DNA from: Actinomycetota bacterium
GTDB lineage: Bacteria > Actinomycetota > Actinomycetes > Nanopelagicales > Nanopelagicaceae
Length of the DNA: 14,753 nt
Direction of reading: 5' to 3'
Assembly: GCA_009700405.1 (NCBI GenBank)
Contig: WLMD01000028.1
Location: 1-14,753, forward strand
Part shown: positions 6,706-13,801 of the stretch, piece after piece
Layout: each line of letters starts with the position of its first letter
Numbering within the stretch: the first letter of the stretch is position 1
Notes under the pieces: model-generated
Told to the model about the DNA's origin: nothing
Database searches by the model: none
Seen by the model: the letters and a program-made list of their open reading frames with translations, nothing else
Translations under genes and position numbers: made by a program

Positions 6706-7893
6706 GTGAATCTCATCGTTACCGAGCCCCAGCGGGTGCCCCTGCGAGAGCGCCTCACACGCGATGAATGGCGCCGTATATATGCCATGTTCGGCTTTAT
6801 AGCCTTCCTTCACGTCGCCGGGGCCGCACTTATGTTCGCTGCAACAAGTGGGCATTACAAGCTTGCCGATGGTTCACTCTTTGGCTGGGGAACTGCGGCG
6901 TTGGCCTACACCCTCGGGATGCGCCACGCATTTGATGCAGATCATATTTCAGCCATTGATAACACAACTCGAAAATTGATGAGTGAAGGCAAGCGACCTC
7001 TTGCCGTTGGCTTCTTCTTCTCCTTAGGCCACTCATCAGTCGTGGCAACCCTTGCAATCTTGCTTAACTTTGGAATTAAAGCACTGGGTTCACAACTCAA
7101 AGATGAAAACTCGTCTCTGCATCATTACACAGGGCTTATCGGAACAACCGTCAGTGGCACTTTCTTGATGCTAATTGCGATCCTCAATCTGATTATTCTC
7201 ATCTCAATCCTTCGAGTCTTTTTCGATATGCGTAAAGGTATGTACAACGAAGAAGAGTTGGAAAAGCATCTGAATTCGCGCGGACTCCTAATGCGCTTCT
7301 TTGGCCCGATTGCTCGTCGCATTGATGCGAGTTGGAAAATGTATCCACTTGGGATTCTCTTTGGGTTGGGTTTTGATACTGCAACCGAAATCGGTCTGCT
7401 TGTTCTTGCGGGCTCATCTGTTATCGCCGGTTTACCGTGGTGGGCAATTCTTTCTCTACCCTTTTTCTTCGCTGGAGGAATGAGCTTGCTCGACACTATT
7501 GATGGTTCATTTATGAACTTCGCATATGGTTGGGCCTTCTCAAAGCCAGTGCGTAAGGTTTACTACAACATTGTCATCACTGGACTTTCTGTAGCTGTTG
7601 CACTTTTTGTTGGCGGGCTAGAACTTTTGCAAGTACTAAGCAAACAACTCAATCTGACCGGTGGGTTATGGAATTACATTGGCAGATTTAACCTTAACTC
7701 TGCGGGATACATCATCGTTGGACTTTTTGTTGTTGTGTGGTCTGTTGCCCTTGCGCTGTGGCGATACGGAAAGATTGAAGAGCGCTGGCATAACAAGGCG
7801 CACTCTGCTCAATTAACTCGTGGAGAAAAGTCTGACCACGCAAAAGCTGGAATTGAATTAGGGCCTATCCGAGACGCTTTTACGATCGATTAA
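6706..7893 (+). CDS. Nickel/cobalt transporter, NiCoT (HoxN/NixA) family
   Basis: This is a high-affinity Ni2+/Co2+ uptake permease of the cytoplasmic membrane. The 395-residue product carries the family signature R73-HAFDADHISAIDN (73-86), where His and Asp line the metal path. It also has FFFSLGHSSVV (103-113), LGFDTATEIG (221-230) and SLLDTIDGSFM (about 259-269), with roughly eight membrane segments. Start choice: a GTG at 6706 sits 6 bases after a strong GGAAAGGGG, and the long N-terminal cytoplasmic stretch is usual for the family. Metal preference (Ni or Co) cannot be read from sequence alone. A nickel superoxide dismutase or B12 pathway would be plausible users, but neither is in the window. 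The 3' end overlaps the DMT gene by 14 bases. Confidence 0.93.
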   Translation: MNLIVTEPQRVPLRERLTRDEWRRIYAMFGFIAFLHVAGAALMFAATSGHYKLADGSLFGWGTAALAYTLGMRHAFDADHISAIDNTTRKLMSEGKRPLAVGFFFSLGHSSVVATLAILLNFGIKALGSQLKDENSSLHHYTGLIGTTVSGTFLMLIAILNLIILISILRVFFDMRKGMYNEEELEKHLNSRGLLMRFFGPIARRIDASWKMYPLGILFGLGFDTATEIGLLVLAGSSVIAGLPWWAILSLPFFFAGGMSLLDTIDGSFMNFAYGWAFSKPVRKVYYNIVITGLSVAVALFVGGLELLQVLSKQLNLTGGLWNYIGRFNLNSAGYIIVGLFVVVWSVALALWRYGKIEERWHNKAHSAQLTRGEKSDHAKAGIELGPIRDAFTID

Positions 7894-8779
7894 TTCGGAT
7901 TCTGCCCTGACTTATCGCAGCACCAAGTAATACGATTACTCCACCCAGCGGTTCATTCCAGGTAACACTTTCACCTAAGAAAACCACACCCACAATAACT
8001 GCTACAACTGGCGTCACATACGTTACCGAACTCGCAATAGCACCACCTGCAGCGACCATAATTTGAAAGTTCCATATATATGCAAAGCCACTTCCAAATA
8101 CACCTAACGCAATCATCGCAAGAACTGGCCCAGGAGCGTAGTAATCCCGAGCAATGCCATCCATTAAATAGAAAGGCAACAGGGTAGCGGCGGCTAATGA
8201 AACTTGAGCTGTCGCGGCAGCCTCTGGTTGTAAGTTGTGAGGCAAGATGAACTTGCGAGAATATGGATAAGAAAATCCGTAACAGGTTACTGCTGCAAGT
8301 AAAGCAAGGACTGAAGAAATTGGATTTGAACCCAGACCTTTCCATGCGCCAAGCACGGTGAGGACACCAAGAAATCCGATGAGTAATCCCAGAACCTGAT
8401 AAGTCTTAGGTTTTTCTTCTCGAAGAATTGTCATCATCACCGACAATGTCATCAGTGGCGTTACTGCATTAATAATTCCTGCCAAAACAGAGGTAACGTG
8501 AGTTTCAGCTAGTGCAAATAACACTCCGGGCACAACATTGAGCAACATCGCTAGAACCCACAAGTGAGCCCAAATCTTTTTATCAGTGGGTAATGAAATT
8601 TTACGAAATTTACTTATCGCTACAAGTGCGAGGGCGCCTAGAGAGGTTCTTCCGAATGCGACTCCAACTGGTGTGAGAAATTCCAAACCTAACTTAATGA
8701 AAATAAAGGAACATCCCCACACAATGCCCAAGGCAATATATGCAGGTAGCCATGATTTGTTATTTAACGAAGAAGGCAC
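7880..8779 (-). CDS. EamA/DMT-superfamily transporter
   Basis: The product of about 299 residues has ten predicted membrane segments in two EamA halves, each about 135 residues. The first half begins PAYIALGIVWGCSFIFIK and the second lies around ALLAAVTCYGFSYPYSRKF. Such proteins export or import small metabolites; the substrate is not predictable. Two adjacent GTG codons (8782 and 8779) are possible starts. I prefer 8779 because TAACCT lies exactly 6 bases before it, matching the leaderless pattern of other genes here, and no Shine-Dalgarno sequence exists. The start codon lies inside the hairpin downstream of ctaE. The 3' end overlaps the nickel/cobalt transporter by 14 bases. Confidence 0.88.
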   Translation of the reverse strand: MPSSLNNKSWLPAYIALGIVWGCSFIFIKLGLEFLTPVGVAFGRTSLGALALVAISKFRKISLPTDKKIWAHLWVLAMLLNVVPGVLFALAETHVTSVLAGIINAVTPLMTLSVMMTILREEKPKTYQVLGLLIGFLGVLTVLGAWKGLGSNPISSVLALLAAVTCYGFSYPYSRKFILPHNLQPEAAATAQVSLAAATLLPFYLMDGIARDYYAPGPVLAMIALGVFGSGFAYIWNFQIMVAAGGAIASSVTYVTPVVAVIVGVVFLGESVTWNEPLGGVIVLLGAAISQGRIRINRS

Positions 8780-8808
8780 CACGCAAGGTTAGCGCAGTGC
8801 CTTCTTCG
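8768..8808 (-). terminator. Hairpin terminator of the cox operon, overlapping the DMT start
   Basis: cgaagaaggcac (8768-8779) and gtgccttcttcg (8797-8808) form a perfect 12-bp inverted repeat around a 17-base loop, 14 bases after the ctaE stop codon. Read on the minus strand the hairpin is followed by TTAAATAAC, so the U-tract is poor and termination may be partial or Rho-assisted. The loop includes TAACCT, and the 3' arm begins with the GTG of the DMT gene. Confidence 0.7.
8786..8791 (-). promoter_or_regulatory. Candidate -10 element for the leaderless DMT gene
   Basis: On the minus strand this is TAACCT, 6 bases before the GTG at 8779 and located in the loop of the hairpin at 8768-8808. 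The -35 region would fall in or before the upstream arm, and no good hexamer is seen. Confidence 0.35.
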
Positions 8809-8822
8809 ACAAGAATTAGAGA

Positions 8823-9437
8823 TTAAGCAAACGAAAGTGCGAATGCTCCCAGCAATGACGAGACAGTCATCCAAATCCACCACACATTGACGATATCCAC
8901 GTGCCAGTGATCGGCTGCGTAGATGCCAAGGCGAGAGCGGTTCCAGTTACCAAGGGCGATAAAGACCGTGAGTACTAAATGCAACGCATTGAGTCCTGCA
9001 ATAAGGAAGTAGCAAGAAGCGTAGGCACCTGACGTTGTTGTGAATGGTGCGCTACTAATCTGCATGAATTGGTAGACAAGTGCGGCGATACTGAAAACAA
9101 GTGCCACGCCGCCACCCAAAACCAATTGAGTGGCGTTCTTTGCACGAGCCCCTTTAAGGCCGTAGAAATGTGCAGCGGCACCAAGTCCAGCAAGAGCAGT
9201 TATGTACCAAGTGCCCTTGCTTGAAAGAGCAAGGATTGCAGGAGAATCTTCCGTCGCTGCAGGCAACCACATGTCATTAACGTTCTGACCTTTGAGGTAG
9301 AAGTAGACAAAGAGAACGCTGAGCGCCATTGCAATATCTGCAACGAGGATCAGTATTACTCCAAGGCGATTGCGACTACCTACAACATCGGGATGTTCGT
9401 GGTGTGGATTGGAATGTCCGTGTGTTTCGACGCTCAT
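8823..9437 (-). CDS. ctaE: Cytochrome c oxidase subunit III
   Basis: This is a core subunit of the heme-copper oxidase. It is 204 residues long with five membrane segments (about 25-48, 75-95, 105-126, 139-163 and 181-203). This matches the short actinobacterial form, which lacks the first two helices of the seven-helix type. The family stretch around AGLNALHLVLTVF and DHWHVDIVNVWWIWM is clear. The N-terminus is His-rich (HGHSNPHHEH, 6-15). The start overlaps the ctaD stop as ATGA, and GGAAAGG precedes it by 7 bases, so it is translationally coupled. It is the last gene of the operon, followed by a hairpin. Confidence 0.95.
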   Translation of the reverse strand: MSVETHGHSNPHHEHPDVVGSRNRLGVILILVADIAMALSVLFVYFYLKGQNVNDMWLPAATEDSPAILALSSKGTWYITALAGLGAAAHFYGLKGARAKNATQLVLGGGVALVFSIAALVYQFMQISSAPFTTTSGAYASCYFLIAGLNALHLVLTVFIALGNWNRSRLGIYAADHWHVDIVNVWWIWMTVSSLLGAFALSFA

Positions 9438-11314
9438 GACTTTGCCTTTCCGTAACCGTATGCATCAGATGTGACAACTGGAAGAGTTTCAAAATTCTCT
9501 AGTGGAACAGGATTAGGTACCGTCCACTCAAGAGTCTTGGACTGCCATGGATTCATTGGAGCTTTCACTCCACTGCGCCAAGAGGAAATAACTCCATGAA
9601 GTAGAACCAACATGCCAGCCATAATTGTGTAAGCGCCCATTGTCGTAATCAGGTTGCCCCTGCTGAAAACTTCAGCGTATGACTCGACGCGACGTGGTTG
9701 ACCAGCAAGGCCAACCAAGAACATGCCGATGAAGGTAACGTTGAATCCAATTTGGACTAGCCAGAATGAAACCCATGAAAGAGTCTTGTTAAACATGCGG
9801 CCTGTCATCTTTGGGAACCAGAAGACGAGTGATGCAAGAGCTCCAGTTAGTCCTGCACCCATAAGTGTGTAATGGAAGTGCGCGGTTACATACATTGAGC
9901 CATGCAAGAAGGCATCAGCTGGAACATCAGAAAGATAAATTCCTGTGATTCCGCCAATCATGAAGTTCCACAACAGTGCGTAGATCGAAGCTGTTGGCAT
10001 GGTCATCCATAGACGTCCGCGCCAGAGGGTTCCGATTAATACAAGGAACAACATTCCCGTTGGAATAGAAATCAATTCAGTCGTCAACATAAATGGAGCA
10101 TTTAACAATGGCGCCCATCCACTGATGTACATGTGGTGTGCCCACACAAGAACTGAAAGTCCGGAGATTCCTGCAATTCCCATGACCGCCAAATTGAAGC
10201 TAAAGAGAGGTCGACGCGTAAATACTGGCGCCATCTCCATAAGAGCTGCAACGGATGGAATAAGGATTACATAAACCTCAGGGTGTCCCATGATCCAGAA
10301 CAAGTTCTCATACAGCCAACCACTACCGCCGCCAGCTGTGTTGTAGAAGGACGTTGCAAATGCGCGGTCCATTCCCGACATGATCTGGGACAAGAAGAAG
10401 ACTGGGAATGCTGGAAGCGCCAAAGCAACAGATGCCACGACACCGTAAATAAAGATTGGTGTGCGATTCCATGTCATGCCCTTAGCGCGCATCTTCACAA
10501 CAGTTGTTGTGATGTTGGCGCCAGCAACCATTGTGGAAATGGCGAAGATACAAATAAATGCGATGTATCCATTCATGCCAAGTCCAGCTTGGGATGCAAG
10601 CGGGTTGTATGCCGACCAACCGGTAGTAATTCCGCCAGTGAAGAACGAAATAAATACAGGTGGAACAGCAGCAACAATCAACCAGAAGCTGAGTGCGTTA
10701 AGACGAGGGAAAGCCATATCGCGAGCACCGATCATGATCGGCATGATGAAGTTACCGAATGGTCCAGTAATCATGATGATTGTTGCAACAATCATGATAA
10801 TTCCGTGCCATCCAACAATTGCGTTATAAGTCTGAGGTTGAATCCATCCGCCTTGTGCGTGACCCAAGTTTGTACGGATCAGCATTGCCAATGTTCCACC
10901 AACAAACAAAATAATGATTGTGATTACTAGATACTGGATACCAACGACCTTGTGGTCAGTTGTATACCGGAAGTAACGCTTGATTCCTTGATCCTTACCA
11001 GCAAGAAACATGTTCTCGTCATGGTTGAGATCTTTACCAAGTGCCCAACGGAATGGCCCAATGAGTGCGCCGATGCCCGTCATAAATCCGACAAACCAAC
11101 CGATCAAAGACAGAAGTGAAATCTTGTCTTCGCGATTAAAGAAGAGAGATGTCTCTGGAGTTTCTGGCAAGAAACGTAATGCGAGTTGCCACACGACAAC
11201 TGCGCTCACGGTGCCAAGAACTAATGCGGTGACAATGTTTAATCTTTCGATTAATGGCCTCTTGCCGGCTGCATGACCTGGCGCAGATGCTGAACGATCC
11301 ATCATTGTTGTCAT
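9434..11314 (-). CDS. ctaD: Cytochrome c oxidase subunit I (catalytic)
   Basis: This is the oxygen-reducing, proton-pumping subunit. In 626 residues the ligands are all visible: H170 and H481 for low-spin heme a, H479 for heme a3, and H344, H393 and H394 for CuB. The cross-linked Tyr is Y348 in GHPEVY. D-channel residues are present: N188, D199, N206 and E346 (R. sphaeroides N121, D132, N139 and E286). Using the same constant offset, K362 corresponds to L422 and S299 to M359, so the canonical K-channel residues are missing, while T359 is kept (T419). Two extra membrane segments (about 25-46 and 65-89) precede the usual twelve. The start shares one base with the ctaC stop (TGATG) and GAGGGAG lies 7 bases upstream. 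The second, HPEVY-type signature makes it A-type rather than ba3 or cbb3. Confidence 0.97.
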   Translation of the reverse strand: MTTMMDRSASAPGHAAGKRPLIERLNIVTALVLGTVSAVVVWQLALRFLPETPETSLFFNREDKISLLSLIGWFVGFMTGIGALIGPFRWALGKDLNHDENMFLAGKDQGIKRYFRYTTDHKVVGIQYLVITIIILFVGGTLAMLIRTNLGHAQGGWIQPQTYNAIVGWHGIIMIVATIIMITGPFGNFIMPIMIGARDMAFPRLNALSFWLIVAAVPPVFISFFTGGITTGWSAYNPLASQAGLGMNGYIAFICIFAISTMVAGANITTTVVKMRAKGMTWNRTPIFIYGVVASVALALPAFPVFFLSQIMSGMDRAFATSFYNTAGGGSGWLYENLFWIMGHPEVYVILIPSVAALMEMAPVFTRRPLFSFNLAVMGIAGISGLSVLVWAHHMYISGWAPLLNAPFMLTTELISIPTGMLFLVLIGTLWRGRLWMTMPTASIYALLWNFMIGGITGIYLSDVPADAFLHGSMYVTAHFHYTLMGAGLTGALASLVFWFPKMTGRMFNKTLSWVSFWLVQIGFNVTFIGMFLVGLAGQPRRVESYAEVFSRGNLITTMGAYTIMAGMLVLLHGVISSWRSGVKAPMNPWQSKTLEWTVPNPVPLENFETLPVVTSDAYGYGKAKS

Positions 11315-12090
11315 CAGGCTGCTCCCTCGAGTGCTGCTCTATTTGAAAGCCACGCGTCATAATCGGCTTGGCTCACGACGTGAACTTTGTTTTGCATGTA
11401 CGCATGAAGGAGTCCGCAGAGTTCTGCGCACCTCACATCAAAGACGCCAATCTTGTTCGGCGTAACAGCGGTCTCTGTCACATAACCTGGGTTGGCATCC
11501 ATCTTGATTCCCATTTGCACAACCCAGAATGAGTGCTTTACATCCTTACTGGTTATATGGAAAACAACTGGTCGATCAACTGGCAAGTACAAGACTTCAC
11601 TACGTACGCCGTTGCTCTCTGGATAATCAAAGTTCCAAACCCATTGCTGGCCAGTGACATTGATATTGATTGCCTTGGCATCAAGGATTGACTCAGAATC
11701 TTTCTGAAGAACAATCAGACCAGTAATTAAAGCGAATAGGCAAAGAAGTGTTGACACGACGACCCATGTTGCCGCTGCTCTTGGACTATTGCGAATCTCG
11801 TGATCTGCATCAGGTGGTGGATTATCGCCATAGTGACGCTTTCCCATCAATGATGTCAGAGCAAGTGCAGCAACTAATCCTGCAACTGGCGAAGCTGCCC
11901 ATGTAAAGATTCCCATAAGGGATTTCACTGAGGCCATAACTTCTGATGCAGGCGCTCCGATTGATCGCAGCTGCACTTCTGTAGCCACATATCCAATAAT
12001 TGGTGTGAGTATTACCCAATAAATCGCCGTCTTCTTAACGTCGGCGCTCTTCCACCATTTCGCTTTGTTTGATACTTGTACATCGCTCAT
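11314..12090 (-). CDS. ctaC: Cytochrome c oxidase subunit II (CuA)
   Basis: This subunit accepts electrons from cytochrome c at the CuA centre on the outer face. In 258 residues the CuA ligands are complete: H186, C221, E223 (carbonyl), C225, H229 and M232 in HSFW and CAELCGLLHAYM. The aromatic entry patch is GQQWVWNFDYP (147-157). Three membrane segments are predicted (about 21-41, 58-82 and 105-128) instead of the usual two, and no lipobox is seen. The helix that normally carries the K-channel entry Glu (E-x-x-W) reads A106-A-T-W109, so that Glu is absent. No fused cytochrome c domain follows. AAGGGG precedes the ATG, and the gene lies 11 bases after the cupredoxin-like gene and overlaps ctaD by one base. 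Confidence 0.96.
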   Translation of the reverse strand: MSDVQVSNKAKWWKSADVKKTAIYWVILTPIIGYVATEVQLRSIGAPASEVMASVKSLMGIFTWAASPVAGLVAALALTSLMGKRHYGDNPPPDADHEIRNSPRAAATWVVVSTLLCLFALITGLIVLQKDSESILDAKAININVTGQQWVWNFDYPESNGVRSEVLYLPVDRPVVFHITSKDVKHSFWVVQMGIKMDANPGYVTETAVTPNKIGVFDVRCAELCGLLHAYMQNKVHVVSQADYDAWLSNRAALEGAA

Positions 12091-12101
12091 GTGTCGGCCC
12101 C

Positions 12102-12791
12102 TTATCCCTGCACTACGTTGAAGTGACCGGACATATAACCCATGCTTGACATCGCATTACCAAACTTGGCAACAGTGCCATCACCGCACGGATATTCGCA
12201 GTTCCATATATATTCGCCCGCATCACCAGTGATTACAGTAAAGACAGTGACGTTAGGAGTTTTGGTGTATCCCTCTTCAGGCATATCTTCTTCTGCAACT
12301 GCTTGCATAGGAACACTAAAGAAAAGTTCGCTCTGCTTGCTTGCGATGCCATGAACGGTAAAAGTGTGTCCGACGTGATCTGGCGCAACTGAAGTTATGC
12401 GCACACCGTTGAGCGTTGCCGATCCATCAATAGTTCCGCGGACCTTTCCAAAATAATCGTTGTTAAGCGTTTCTCCGCCGTCGTAATTTGTAACGGTTAT
12501 GGTGATTGCTGAGTGAGCAGGAACTTCAAAGTTGGTGATGTCGCCATAGGAAACCCAATCAGGGTGCGCGCCACCATTAGCGCCGTGCCCACCAAACATG
12601 CTGTCTGGGTATGCCTGAATGTCTAATGTGTAATGAGGCAAAGTTCCCTGTGGGGTATCCAACGTTCCTGCCGCGGTTGCAGCAAGTACTCGTGAATCAT
12701 TCTTGGCGCTAGCAACGTAGGTTCCGATGCCGGCAATTACCGCAGCGCCAAGAATTACGGTTCCGAGCGTTGCGAAAAATCGCTTATTCAT
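12102..12791 (-). CDS. Membrane-anchored cupredoxin-like protein heading the cox operon
   Basis: The 229-residue product has an N-terminal signal anchor (MNKRFFATLG, hydrophobic about 4-28) and an outer domain. The C-terminal half looks like a cupredoxin: HVGHTFTVHG (139-148), a strand GEYIWN, then C198-EYP-C202-G, M214, M217, M220 and H223. The C-x3-C followed by a later M-x-G and a final FNVV strand recalls the CuA loop of ctaC, but the His normally 4 residues after the second Cys is missing. A copper carrier, an electron donor or an assembly factor are all possible. I start it at 12791, because GAGGGGG lies 5 bases before that ATG; the TTG extension to 12821 adds 10 unlikely residues. It is the first gene of the operon, 11 bases before ctaC. 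Confidence 0.85.
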   Translation of the reverse strand: MNKRFFATLGTVILGAAVIAGIGTYVASAKNDSRVLAATAAGTLDTPQGTLPHYTLDIQAYPDSMFGGHGANGGAHPDWVSYGDITNFEVPAHSAITITVTNYDGGETLNNDYFGKVRGTIDGSATLNGVRITSVAPDHVGHTFTVHGIASKQSELFFSVPMQAVAEEDMPEEGYTKTPNVTVFTVITGDAGEYIWNCEYPCGDGTVAKFGNAMSSMGYMSGHFNVVQG

Positions 12792-13018
12792 AGATACCCC
12801 CTCGAGGTGAACTTGCTCCAACTTAATTAATCCCTAATTACCTAATTACTTGGTGTAATCAATTGTTGAAGATTAAGGGGTACTCTCAAGTAAACCTACG
12901 TTTTCAGGAAATTTTCTTTCGAAATGGGGAAACAAGTGCTACCCCTAGAAGGGGCCAGAAGGTGGTTCTTGGCGGTGCCCCTCGCAAAGAGACCAACTTA
13001 GGTTTACGCTCCCCCTCT
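12792..13018. promoter_or_regulatory. Divergent control region between the cox operon and ctaG
   Basis: This 227-base region must hold both the cox (-) and ctaG (+) promoters. Near the cox side is an AT-rich patch with three TAATTA motifs (12824-12829, 12835-12840, 12843-12848), the last two within an exact tandem CTAATTAC (12834-12841 and 12842-12849). On the minus strand TTGATT (12862-12857) is a weak -35 candidate. On the plus strand TACGCT (13005-13010) lies 8 bases before the ctaG ATG. An open frame crosses 12863-13018, but it starts at TTG and looks non-coding. Confidence 0.5.
12890..13007 (+). other. Possible structured element upstream of ctaG
   Basis: gtaaaccta (12890-12898) and taggtttac (12999-13007) form a perfect 9-bp long-range inverted repeat. 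Inside it, aggggc (12950-12955) can pair either with cccct (12942-12946, 3-base loop) or with gcccct (12977-12982), so two exclusive hairpins are possible. It matches no riboswitch class that I recognise. If ctaG is transcribed from TACGCT at 13005 the element would be DNA only. Confidence 0.3.
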
Positions 13019-13801
13019 ATGAACATGGACCACGTCACGAGTTTTTGGTCCCACTGGCAGCTGGCTCCCGCGATCACAATCCCTTTGCTGCTCTGCGAAT
13101 ACCTCTATTTACGAGCAACTCTGAGCCACGCTGAAGAAAACTCCCCACGGCAACGGAGGTACTTTCTCTCTGGACTACTAACGATTGCCCTAGTCGTATG
13201 CACCCCAATTGGTTTCTATTCAGCGACTCTCTTTTGGTGTCACATGATTCAACATGTCACGCTCATGATGGTCACTGGGCCCTTACTTGTTCTGGGAACT
13301 CCCACATCATTTCGGCCAAAGAATAAAGTCTTCACAGTGGTGACCCACCCAATTTTGAGTTGGCTGATCTATGCCAGCGTAATGATTGGAGTGCACCTTC
13401 CTGGTCCGCACGTTTTCATTATGGAACACCCATGGATTCACAACTACGTCGAAGTACCGCTCTACTTCATCGTTGCCTACCTCTTCTATTTCAACCTTCT
13501 CGATCGCAAACACACCAACCGCCGAATCACTCCCGCATTCTCGGTGATCTCACTCTTTCTTATGATGGTTCCAGAGACTCTCACTGGGTTCTTTATCTAT
13601 ATCTCACCGAATTCTTTGTACAACGATATGTTCACTCTCAATGATCAGCGCCGTGGTGGATCCATTATGTGGTCGGGTGGAATGATTATCGACGCAATCT
13701 GGATGGCATTCGCAGTTCACCACTGGCTCAAAAATGAAGAGCGCATATCTGCCGTTGTTGATGCCGAGATTGCGAAATCGCAATTGGAGGAAATTGAATG
13801 A
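13019..13801 (+). CDS. ctaG: Cytochrome c oxidase assembly protein, caa3_CtaG family
   Basis: Members of this family (Bacillus CtaG-type, not the Cox11 type) are membrane proteins needed for active oxidase, probably in copper delivery to subunit I. From the ATG at 13019 the product has 260 residues and about seven membrane segments. Signatures are FWCHMIQHV (H75, H79) followed by PLLVLGTP, a conserved stretch around MMVPETLTGFFIY, and DQRRGGSIMW (209-218). The earlier in-frame TTG at 12863 would add 52 hydrophilic residues and is unlikely; an ATG at 13025 is an alternative. No Shine-Dalgarno sequence is seen. The gene is divergent from the cox operon and ends in an ATGA overlap with the next gene. 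Confidence 0.9.
   Translation: MNMDHVTSFWSHWQLAPAITIPLLLCEYLYLRATLSHAEENSPRQRRYFLSGLLTIALVVCTPIGFYSATLFWCHMIQHVTLMMVTGPLLVLGTPTSFRPKNKVFTVVTHPILSWLIYASVMIGVHLPGPHVFIMEHPWIHNYVEVPLYFIVAYLFYFNLLDRKHTNRRITPAFSVISLFLMMVPETLTGFFIYISPNSLYNDMFTLNDQRRGGSIMWSGGMIIDAIWMAFAVHHWLKNEERISAVVDAEIAKSQLEEIE

Noticed and set aside
10283..10930. A 215-codon open frame antisense to ctaD.
   Set aside because: It lies wholly inside a clear ctaD gene, its product is rich in Cys, His and Asn with no fold signal, and it has no ribosome site. It is a codon-bias shadow.
12863..13018. A 52-residue N-terminal extension of CtaG.
   Set aside because: It begins with TTG, is hydrophilic and unlike CtaG N-termini, and the family match begins only after the ATG at 13019.
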